Below are positions 1 through 8,205 of a stretch of DNA of 12,260 bases, piece after piece. The stretch comes from DATMGU01 sp035555315 (GTDB lineage: Bacteria; Pseudomonadota; Alphaproteobacteria; ATCC43930; CGMCC-115725). The position numbers were made by a program, and so were the translations under genes. The notes under the pieces are model-generated. The model was not told the DNA's origin, ran no database searches, and worked only from the letters and a program-made list of their open reading frames with translations. Positions within the stretch are counted from its first letter, which is position 1, and each line of letters begins with the position of its first letter. Location: NCBI GenBank assembly GCA_035555315.1, contig DATMGU010000052.1, positions 1 through 12,260 of the forward strand, given 5' to 3'.

Positions 1-309
1 CCGACGGCCGGCCTTGCCGGTGAAGGTATTGGCATTGCCGGAATTCACCACGATCGCCCGCACGCGGCCCTGCGCCAGGTTCTCCTGACACCAAACGACC
101 GGGGCGCCGGCGGTTTTCGACCGGGTGAACACACCGGCGACGGCGCTGCCGGGATCCAGCACCGCCACCATGAGGTCGGGTCGCCCCTTATACCGGATGC
201 CGCAATTGCCGGCCGCGAGGCTGACGCCCGCCACGACCGGAAACGTCGGAAATTCCGCGGGGGCGAGCGGCGAGACGGCGGGGATCGTGTGCTGGCTGGT
301 AGCGGACAT
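1..309 (-). CDS. argJ: ArgJ, bifunctional glutamate N-acetyltransferase / amino-acid acetyltransferase, N-terminal part (runs off the left edge)
   Basis: The reverse strand from the ATG at 309-307 gives 103 residues that stay open to the window edge. The reading contains the ArgJ N-terminal pattern: a prolonged start followed by VAGVSLAAGNCGIRYKGRPD, then VAGVFTRSKTAGAPV, then IVVNSGNANTFTG, which is the family hallmark near residue 95. ArgJ recycles the acetyl group from N-acetylornithine to glutamate (and in bifunctional forms also uses acetyl-CoA) in cytoplasmic arginine synthesis. The self-cleavage threonine that splits ArgJ into alpha and beta chains lies outside the window. It lies downstream of the parvulin gene on the same strand, an arrangement known from other alphaproteobacteria. 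No strong Shine-Dalgarno sequence is visible before the ATG; another ATG 10 bases upstream is in a different frame. Confidence 0.93.
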   Translation of the reverse strand, partial: MSATSQHTIPAVSPLAPAEFPTFPVVAGVSLAAGNCGIRYKGRPDLMVAVLDPGSAVAGVFTRSKTAGAPVVWCQENLAQGRVRAIVVNSGNANTFTGKAGRR

Positions 310-389
310 CGATGACCATGCTTTGGGACTAGGGGCTAGCGGGGTTTTGGGGCCGGCGGGGTTTCGTACAACTCGCTTCTAACAAGTTT

Positions 390-413
390 CGGGCGCCATG
401 GGTATGGCGCCCG
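390..413 (-). terminator. Perfect 10-bp hairpin after the parvulin gene
   Basis: CGGGCGCCAT (390-399) pairs completely with ATGGCGCCCG (404-413) around a 4-base loop. It lies 12 bases past the parvulin stop codon on the minus strand. The minus-strand bases that follow are AAACTTGTT, so the U-tract is poor. It may be an intrinsic-like terminator, an mRNA 3'-end stabiliser, or an attenuating stem between the parvulin gene and argJ. Confidence 0.5.
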
Positions 414-425
414 ATGATCGGCGGG

Positions 426-1403
426 TCAGGGTTTGGGCGCCGCCGGAGCCGGTGTCGCCGCTGTGGGGGCGAGCGTCAGCGCGGGGGCCGGCGTGCCGTC
501 GATCTGGAACAGCTCGACCTTGGCCTTGCCCCGCAGTTCGGTCACCCGCGCCTGCACCATGTCGCGCGCGACTTGGCTCCTCAGCTCCTCCTTCGCCTGG
601 TCGAAACTGGGCGGCGGCGCCGTGCGCGTCTCCTCGACCTTGATGACGTGCCAGCCGAACTGGGTCTTGATCGGCGTCTTGGTGTAATCGCCCGGCTTCA
701 TCTTGAACGCCGCGTCGGCGAATTCCGGCACCATGTCCTCCTTGCCGAACCAGCCGAGATCGCCACCGTTCGAGGCCCCCGGATCCTTCGATTTCTCCGT
801 CGCGAGCTTGGCGAAGTCGCCGCCCTTGTCGAGCTCGGCGATCACCGCCTTGGCCTCGGCCTCGGTCGGCAGCAGGATATGGCGGGCATGCACCTCGGGC
901 TTGCCCGTCTTGCCCTTATAGACCGCGTCGTATTTGGCCTTGAGCTTGTCATCGGTGACGCTCTTCTCGATGAAGCGGTCGAGATAGACCTGCTGGATCA
1001 CCCGGTCTTCGATCTTGCTGACCCGCTGTTTCACCTCGGGATCGGCGGCGAGCTTGGCATCGCGACCGGCCTTCACGACCAGCTGGCTGTCGACCATCTG
1101 GTCCAGCAATTGGGGATAGATCGCGTCGAGCGGCAGCTGCTGGACCTGGGGCGGCAGGCCATGCTGGGCCGCCAGCATATCCGACTTGTGGAGTTCGACG
1201 CCGTCGATCCGCGCCACCACGGGGTCGGCCGGCGGATCGGCCGCCAACACGGCATGAGGCGCCAAAAGCAGGATTGTGGCGAAGACGGAAGCACGAAGAC
1301 CTGGCCGGGCGGACCGGACCGAGACGAAGCGAGCGAAGGTCAAGAGGCATTCCTTGCAGCGAGCCCGAGGCTGGGCCATCGGGCGGACTAGGCAGGCCGT
1401 CAT
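426..1403 (-). CDS. Secreted PpiC-type (parvulin) peptidyl-prolyl cis-trans isomerase, SurA/PrsA-like
   Basis: The protein is 325 residues from the ATG at 1403; a second in-frame ATG at 1379 is equally possible, and neither has a clear ribosome site. The N-terminus has a long basic stretch (residues 1-38), a hydrophobic core SVFATILLLAPHAVLA, and a likely signal-peptidase site after A54, so it should act in the periplasm. Residues 60-160 are a charged helical SurA_N-like chaperone region (PVVARIDGVELHKSDM). Residues 169-261 form the rotamase domain: ARHILL, then AELDKGGDFAKLATEKSKD, GGDLGWFGKEDMVPEF, and the closing TQFGWHVIKV. The C-terminal tail (residues 304-325) is Ala/Pro rich. It would isomerise prolyl bonds or chaperone exported proteins. 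Its place between argJ and the divergent secA fits an export-folding role. The much longer upstream open frame to 1805 lacks homology and covers the intergenic region. Confidence 0.9.
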   Translation of the reverse strand: MTACLVRPMAQPRARCKECLLTFARFVSVRSARPGLRASVFATILLLAPHAVLAADPPADPVVARIDGVELHKSDMLAAQHGLPPQVQQLPLDAIYPQLLDQMVDSQLVVKAGRDAKLAADPEVKQRVSKIEDRVIQQVYLDRFIEKSVTDDKLKAKYDAVYKGKTGKPEVHARHILLPTEAEAKAVIAELDKGGDFAKLATEKSKDPGASNGGDLGWFGKEDMVPEFADAAFKMKPGDYTKTPIKTQFGWHVIKVEETRTAPPPSFDQAKEELRSQVARDMVQARVTELRGKAKVELFQIDGTPAPALTLAPTAATPAPAAPKP

Positions 1404-1553
1404 GATGGCCCGCCCACGATTGGCTCTAGCCGGAGAGTGCCAGGCCGGTGGCTCGCGGCGCTCCAAAAGGCACCGCGCACGCGACGGGCAGTGATAAACC
1501 ACAGCTCGGCGTCGATCACAAGCGATGCCCAGGAAAGCACGCCGGGGCGCGGC

Positions 1554-1575
1554 GGCCGCCGATAAGACGGCGGCC
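1554..1575 (-). terminator. Perfect 8-bp GC hairpin after the racemase-family gene
   Basis: GGCCGCCG (1554-1561) pairs fully with CGGCGGCC (1568-1575), with a 6-base loop ATAAGA. It starts 3 bases past the TGA (1581-1579) of the minus-strand racemase-family gene. There is no T-run after it on the minus strand, so it may be a terminator of the GC-hairpin type or a 3'-end stabiliser. The position directly after a stop codon supports a 3'-end function. Confidence 0.5.
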
Positions 1576-1578
1576 CGG

Positions 1579-2367
1579 TCACTGTGACGTCGGCGCTTCC
1601 CCCATCCGGAAAAGCCGCCCCCAGCCCCGCACCCGCGTCGGGTCGACGCCGGCCATGATGAGGCTTTTCCAGACGACCGTCGCGATCGTGTCATAGATTG
1701 GCAGGCCAAGCCGCGTTTCCAAGGCATCGACCAGGGGCGCCGCGCGCAGGTTGGTACAGATGACGGCGATGGCATCCGGGCCAATAGCATTTGGGCGAAT
1801 AGCATCTGGGCCGCCGGCGGCCACCGCCTCGATCATCTGTGTCATCTGAGACGCCGTGACTTCCGAGAACGAGAAATTATCCCGCAGTCCCAGATGGCGC
1901 TCCGCCGGGCAGGCATAGCCGAGGGTCGCGTAGTTGGCCAGAATCCGGGTCTGCACCGCGTCGAGATAGGGGGTCACGAAGCCGAGTGCGCGCACGCCCG
2001 TCGCCGCCAGGATCTCGTTCAGCGCCAGCATCGAGGTGGTGGCGGGTATGCCGGTCGCCTCGGTGATGCGCCGGCAAAGCCGCTCATCCGACTCGAAGCC
2101 GAGCCAGCCGGACGAGGTGCCGTTCCAGGCGATCACATCGACCTTGGCATGGGCCAGGAGCTCGGCGGCGCGCAGGATCTCGGTGTCGTCGAACTGCGCC
2201 AGGGCCTGCTGGGTCAGCGCGATCTCGGTTACCCGGAAGCGGGCGAAATGCGCCGACACCTCCGGCAGGCCGGCGACCATCGCCTGGGTCACCGGCTCCA
2301 GCACCGTGTTGGATGACGGCGTCAGCATACCCAGCAGGACGCGACGGCGAGCGGGAGAGGAGGTCAT
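1579..2367 (-). CDS. Asp/Glu racemase superfamily enzyme, arylmalonate decarboxylase / maleate isomerase-like
   Basis: The protein is 262 residues from the ATG at 2367, which overlaps the preceding small frame as ATGA. The start LLGMLTPSSNTVLEP is typical of maleate isomerase and arylmalonate decarboxylase (AMDase) relatives. The first active-site loop reads WNGTSSGWLG (81-90), with no cysteine. The second has Cys204 in AVICTNL. The protein ends GWGRLFR, similar to GYGRLF of AMDase. Maleate isomerases and racemases use two cysteines; AMDase has a GTS motif at the first site and a single catalytic Cys at the second, as here. It probably acts on a small carboxylic or dicarboxylic acid without cofactor, but the substrate cannot be read from the sequence. 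Residues 187-200 carry a short repeat insertion. The neighbouring transporter remnant suggests it once belonged to an uptake-and-degradation cluster. Confidence 0.85.
   Translation of the reverse strand: MTSSPARRRVLLGMLTPSSNTVLEPVTQAMVAGLPEVSAHFARFRVTEIALTQQALAQFDDTEILRAAELLAHAKVDVIAWNGTSSGWLGFESDERLCRRITEATGIPATTSMLALNEILAATGVRALGFVTPYLDAVQTRILANYATLGYACPAERHLGLRDNFSFSEVTASQMTQMIEAVAAGGPDAIRPNAIGPDAIAVICTNLRAAPLVDALETRLGLPIYDTIATVVWKSLIMAGVDPTRVRGWGRLFRMGEAPTSQ
1768..1812 (-). repeat. Three imperfect 15-bp tandem units inside the racemase-family gene
   Basis: Three consecutive 15-base units at 1768-1782, 1783-1797 and 1798-1812 encode GPDAI, RPNAI and GPDAI on the minus strand. They lie just before the catalytic-cysteine loop (VICTNL). 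The units differ at only a few positions, which points to a recent slippage expansion that keeps the frame. Confidence 0.85.
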
Positions 2368-2543
2368 CGGGCGGGGCCGCCATACCGCGGCGTCGGCGAC
2401 AGCGGCACGCAATGAGCGCATTTGGCATAGCCGAGCGTGATCGACGCGGTCTGCGCCGACGCCGCCGGGACACCCGCCAGCTGCAAGCCCGCGGCCAAGC
2501 CGACCGTCAACAGCAGCCCGCGGACACGAGCGACGAAACGCAT
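2364..2543 (-). pseudogene. Truncated ABC-transporter substrate-binding protein (signal peptide plus first strand only)
   Basis: The frame runs from the ATG at 2543 to the TGA at 2366-2364 and has 59 residues. It has a convincing Sec signal peptide (MRFVARVRGLLLTVGLAAG..., cleavage likely after PAASA) and then QTASITLGYAKCAHCVPLS. The string GYAKCAHC with the preceding ITL is what I know from the mature start of NMT1/THI5- and SsuA/taurine-type substrate-binding proteins. Such proteins are about 300-350 residues; here the frame stops after 12 more residues (PTPRYGGPAR). Translation signals remain good: GGAGG 5 bases before the ATG, and the stop overlaps the racemase-family ATG by ATGA, so the remnant may now serve to couple translation. 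Alternatively it could be a genuine small secreted CxxC protein. No ATPase or permease gene of a transporter is in the window. Confidence 0.55.
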
Positions 2544-2548
2544 GAAAT

Positions 2549-2553
2549 CCTCC
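2549..2553 (-). promoter_or_regulatory. Strong ribosome binding site of the substrate-binding-protein remnant
   Basis: On the minus strand GGAGG stands 5 bases before the ATG at 2543. It fixes the start of the 59-residue frame and shows that translation initiation survived the loss of the rest of the gene. The downstream racemase-family ATG has no comparable site, so it probably depends on coupling from here. Confidence 0.7.
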
Positions 2554-2663
2554 CAGGATATCGCCCGGGGTGTGGGCGCAACAACCATGCCATGGGACGG
2601 GGCCATGAGACAGGACGAGGGGTGAGCCCCGTCAAGGTCCGCTCACGGGGCCGGGTCGGCAGA

Positions 2664-2692
2664 TTGACAGTGTCCGGCGATCACCCTATGTC
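2664..2692 (+). promoter_or_regulatory. Candidate sigma-70 promoter of secA
   Basis: A perfect -35 hexamer TTGACA (2664-2669) is followed by a 17-base spacer and TATGTC (2687-2692) as a partial -10. It lies about 80 bases upstream of the secA ATG, in the 227-bp gap between divergent genes. The remaining gap (2544-2663) shows overlapping inverted repeats (TGAGC/GCTCA at 2623-2627/2641-2645 and GCCCCGT/ACGGGGC at 2626-2632/2645-2651). On the minus strand it holds only a weak TTGACG at 2635-2630 for the opposite transcript. Confidence 0.5.
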
Positions 2693-2770
2693 TCAGCCGG
2701 CGCGGGGCAGGTCCTCGGCGCTGCGCGGGACGGGTCGCACCCGCCCCATTCATGCCTGGTCGAGGTTTCA

Positions 2771-5464
<2,694 letters not shown>

Positions 5465-5594
5465 GCGCGGGATTAGCCCTATCAGGTACCGCCAAACGAG
5501 AATTTCTGCCCGAACGGCTATCAGTTCCGATCGGATTGGACCGGATACGTGCTAAGCGTTGCCGTGGGGAAGCTGCCTAAGTGGGATTACGTGA

Positions 5595-6371
5595 ATGACG
5601 GGCGTTGCGCGCAGTCGATCGGATACGGCCATGGATGACCGGGCCGCGGCGCCTGCCGTTCGGAGTGCCGACCAACAGGACGCCATCGATAAGTTGATGG
5701 GCCTCGCCGTGTTCGGCGAAAAGGTCGCGGCGCGCATCTATTACTCGATGGCGGAGATCAAACCCGAATTCGCACCCCTGCTGAAGAAATTCGCGCGGAT
5801 GGAAGCCGGCCACGGCGCCAAATTCCTCGAGGCGAACAAGGTGAACGGCATCGTCGCCGACCGGGACTTCGCCGATAACGAGTTGGGATATCTGCTGTCG
5901 CAGGCCGATGCCCACGCGGCGGCCGGCGATTTCAACGCGCTCGCCGTGCTGCAGGGCTTCATCGTCGAAAGCCTGGCGATCGCGACCTACGAATCGTTCC
6001 TCACCATCGCGGACGCCTATCCCGGCACCCATGAGGTGTTCTCGACCGTTCTCGCCGAGGAGCATTATCACGTCGATTGGGTGTCGCGGTACCTGCGCCT
6101 GGAATTCTTCGATGCCGAGGACGACTTCCGGCGCCTGGTCGAGCGGGTCAATGTCCAAGGCATCGATTGCGTCGGCGGCACCATGATGAACATTTCCCAC
6201 CATCTGGATACAATTTGCCTGTCCGGATCGCAATGCGCCGGTGCGATGATGGATGGCTATGCGCAGCTGTTGCAGAATGTCGGATTCGAGGAAAAGGCCG
6301 CGATGAAACACGTCGTCGGCCTGTTCATGCCGTTGATCCAGAAATATCGCCGCGGCGAAAAGACGAAATAG
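5595..6371 (+). CDS. Ferritin-like di-iron protein related to aldehyde-deformylating oxygenase (ADO)
   Basis: The protein is 258 residues; an ATG at 5631 (residue 13) is an alternative start, and the first 28 residues are not conserved. The fold and metal ligands match cyanobacterial ADO: Glu42 in FGEKVAARIYYSMAEI (helix 1), Glu70 and His73 in ARMEAGHGAKF, Glu125 in VESLAIATY, and Glu156 and His159 in AEEHYHV. The spacings Glu42-Glu70 (28) and Glu70-Glu125 (55) equal those between ADO ligands E32-E60-E115 as I recall them; only the last loop is 2 residues longer. NGIVADRDFA and the C-terminal YAQLLQNVGF also resemble ADO segments. ADO converts fatty aldehydes plus O2 and electrons into alkanes and formate. 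The gene opens a four-gene operon with an acyl-reductase-like SDR. Substrate and product here are inferred; another aldehyde or acyl substrate oxygenase is possible. No clear promoter is visible in 5465-5594. Confidence 0.8.
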   Translation: MTGVARSRSDTAMDDRAAAPAVRSADQQDAIDKLMGLAVFGEKVAARIYYSMAEIKPEFAPLLKKFARMEAGHGAKFLEANKVNGIVADRDFADNELGYLLSQADAHAAAGDFNALAVLQGFIVESLAIATYESFLTIADAYPGTHEVFSTVLAEEHYHVDWVSRYLRLEFFDAEDDFRRLVERVNVQGIDCVGGTMMNISHHLDTICLSGSQCAGAMMDGYAQLLQNVGFEEKAAMKHVVGLFMPLIQKYRRGEKTK

Positions 6372-6383
6372 GCGGCGGACAAA

Positions 6384-7040
6384 TTGACCGATCTCGCGGT
6401 AACCAACGGTCAGGAGCGTTTGCTGCTGACGATCCTGCGCAGCTTCGAGGCGCTGGCCGCCGACCAATATCACCGGACGATCGGCGTCCTGCTGGGCGAC
6501 GAGAAGCACCATCTGCTGGAGCAGCTCGACGCTCAGGTGCCGACCGACGAGGCGTTGGAGACGACCGACCTCGCCCCGCCGGTCAAACACCTCCTGACGC
6601 TGCTGAGGAGCCAGGACAAGATCCAGGTCCTGATCGTGCAGGGGCTGATCCTCGAACTGCTCGGCCAGACGATCTATAAGACCGTCTCGGAAAGCGCCGC
6701 ATCGAGTCCAGCGATGCGCCGGCTATGCGACCAGGGGCTTCATGCCAATGCCGAGACCCGCCGGCACGTGGTGGAGGCGCTTCGCCAGGAATTCCCGCAG
6801 AGGGACAATCCACCAGGGGCCGATCTGTTGGATGCCCTGATCGCGCGATCGGGGCCGGTGCTCGACCAGCTGAACACGCTCGGCGAAGGGCTGGACCAGC
6901 ATTTCGGCGAGGCCTTCGGCATCCATTTCGCGGATCTCATGGCCGAATTCGCATCCGAGCTGCTGGTCGTCTGCACCGGCCTCGGTGCCGACCGCCGCAG
7001 GCTGGTCGGCTTTCTCACCAGAATTATGATGGCCGGTTAA
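6384..7040 (+). CDS. Diverged ferritin-like paralogue of the upstream ADO-like protein
   Basis: The frame is 218 residues from a TTG at 6384, 12 bases after the upstream TAG and in the same frame. Another TTG at 6420 has AGGAG only 3 bases away; no ATG exists before residue 111. Motifs line up with the upstream gene: FEALAADQYH with Glu22 (cf. GEKVAARIYY), E40-K-H-H43 (an ExxH pair), and QGLILELLGQTIY with Glu91 (cf. QGFIVESLAIATY, same distances from Gln to Glu and Tyr). The fourth motif reads E124-TRR-H128, which is ExxxH instead of ExxH. The C-terminal LMAEFASELL also parallels the upstream protein. It is thus likely an all-helical ferritin-like protein from duplication, with an altered or lost di-iron site, perhaps a partner subunit. 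Function is not known. The next gene starts 1 base after its stop. Confidence 0.7.
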   Translation: MTDLAVTNGQERLLLTILRSFEALAADQYHRTIGVLLGDEKHHLLEQLDAQVPTDEALETTDLAPPVKHLLTLLRSQDKIQVLIVQGLILELLGQTIYKTVSESAASSPAMRRLCDQGLHANAETRRHVVEALRQEFPQRDNPPGADLLDALIARSGPVLDQLNTLGEGLDQHFGEAFGIHFADLMAEFASELLVVCTGLGADRRRLVGFLTRIMMAG

Positions 7041-7041
7041 A

Positions 7042-8196
7042 ATGACAAGCACCTGTTCTGGAACTCTGCTGGTCGGTGCGACCGGCCATCTCGGCGGTTT
7101 GGTCGCGTCCGGTCTTTTGGCCGATGGTCATGGGACGATCGTCGTTCCGATGCGCGACCCGGCCAAGCGCCCCGAGATGCTGGCGCAGATCGGCGAGGAG
7201 CTCGACCGCGAGGGACTGTCGGGGGAGATCGATCTCAGCCGTTTGGTCGCCGTGCCGCTGCCATCGCCCGGCCGGTTTCATGAATTGGACGAGACGCTCG
7301 TTCGATTCGGCGTGGACGAGATCGTGCACTGCGCGGGATCGGTGGATTACTTCGATCCGATCCGCCTGAAGGAAGCCAATATCGATCTGACCGCCGATCT
7401 GCTGGAGGTGGCCAAGCGGCTTCGTCTGAGGCGCTTCATCTATCTTTCCACCGCCTTCAGCAGCGGCTATGCCGAAGGCCGCGTGCTGGAGCGATTGCAC
7501 CCATCGCCGAAGCTGGATCCGACGGAATACACGCGCTCGAAACGCGAGGCCGAGTTCCTGGTCGTGGCGAGCGGGGTGCCTCATCTGATCGTCCGGCCCA
7601 GCATCGTGATCGGCGACAGCCGCGACGGGCGGTATACCGGCAAGCCCTACGGCCTCTACCAGTTCTGGTTCTCCGGCGAGCGTTTCCTCAGCGACCGCTA
7701 TCGCGACGTGATGCACATCGTCGCGCCGTCGCGCGCCCTGCCGCTGCTGCACCAGGACGCCTTCAAGCAGGGCTTCATGGCGGCGCGTCGGCATTTCACG
7801 GAAAATGCGATCGTCCATCTGTGTTCGCGACCGGACAAGCTGCCGACGGTGCGCGCCCTGTTCACCCTGTGGTTCGAGAGCGTGATGTGCCCCCAGCAGT
7901 TGCATCACTATGACCGGATCGAGGATGTCCCCTTGGACGGGCTGGACCACAGGCTGCGGACCTGGCTCGAATTCACCGCCGTCAACACCGAGATTTCCTG
8001 CCATAGCTGGAATTTCGAAAGCACCAATCTGGACATCCTGCGCGCCGCCGGTCTGACCTTCGCCGATGCCACCCTGGATACGGTTCGGCTCTGCCAGGAT
8101 CGGTTCGTCGCCCAGTCATCACGCCTGACGGCCTATCTGCGCGACTCCTTGCCACAGCCGCTTCGGTCCGCCGATACTGTCGTCGAATCGATCTAG
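7042..8196 (+). CDS. Extended SDR, fatty acyl reductase / thioester reductase-like (NAD_binding_4 type)
   Basis: This 384-residue protein has an N-terminal Rossmann fold: VGATGHLGG with Gly12, Gly15, Gly18 for NAD(P)H. It also has the IVHCAGSVDYF motif, the strand YLSTAFSSG with Ser136, the catalytic pair Tyr163 and Lys167 (EYTRSK), and the VRPSIVIGDSRDG substrate-loop motif. The pattern belongs to the male-sterility / thioester-reductase branch of extended SDRs, which reduce acyl-CoA or carrier-bound acyl groups to aldehyde or alcohol. Residues 300-350 (HSWNFESTNLDILRAAGL) recall the small C-terminal FAR-like domain. It is unlike cyanobacterial AAR in order and motifs. It starts 1 base after the paralogue's stop, so translation is probably coupled. 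Next to an ADO-like gene, the natural role is supply of aldehyde. An isomerase, epimerase or sterol dehydrogenase role remains possible. Confidence 0.78.
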   Translation: MTSTCSGTLLVGATGHLGGLVASGLLADGHGTIVVPMRDPAKRPEMLAQIGEELDREGLSGEIDLSRLVAVPLPSPGRFHELDETLVRFGVDEIVHCAGSVDYFDPIRLKEANIDLTADLLEVAKRLRLRRFIYLSTAFSSGYAEGRVLERLHPSPKLDPTEYTRSKREAEFLVVASGVPHLIVRPSIVIGDSRDGRYTGKPYGLYQFWFSGERFLSDRYRDVMHIVAPSRALPLLHQDAFKQGFMAARRHFTENAIVHLCSRPDKLPTVRALFTLWFESVMCPQQLHHYDRIEDVPLDGLDHRLRTWLEFTAVNTEISCHSWNFESTNLDILRAAGLTFADATLDTVRLCQDRFVAQSSRLTAYLRDSLPQPLRSADTVVESI

Positions 8197-8200
8197 GAGG
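8196..8200 (+). promoter_or_regulatory. Strong ribosome binding site overlapping the SDR stop codon
   Basis: GGAGG (8196-8200) begins on the last base of the SDR TAG codon and lies 5 bases before the ATG at 8206. This fixes the start of the metallohydrolase and shows that the two genes are translated from one transcript. Confidence 0.8.
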
Positions 8201-8205
8201 CTGGC

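Noticed and set aside
414..1391. A 325-codon plus-strand open frame opposite the parvulin gene
   Set aside because: The minus strand encodes a signal peptide and a complete rotamase domain; the plus frame has none.
1578..1588. Palindrome GTCACTGTGAC at the racemase-family stop, resembling a CRP/FNR half-site pair
   Set aside because: It is at a gene's 3' end, too short for a CRP/FNR site, and overlaps the stop codon; probably chance.
1404..1805. N-terminal extension of the parvulin frame to 1805
   Set aside because: It would overlap the end of the racemase-family gene and place 134 low-complexity residues before the signal peptide.
5577..6590. A long minus-strand open frame opposite the ADO-like gene
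   Set aside because: The plus strand encodes a protein with a complete metal-ligand set; the antisense frame shows only mirror composition.
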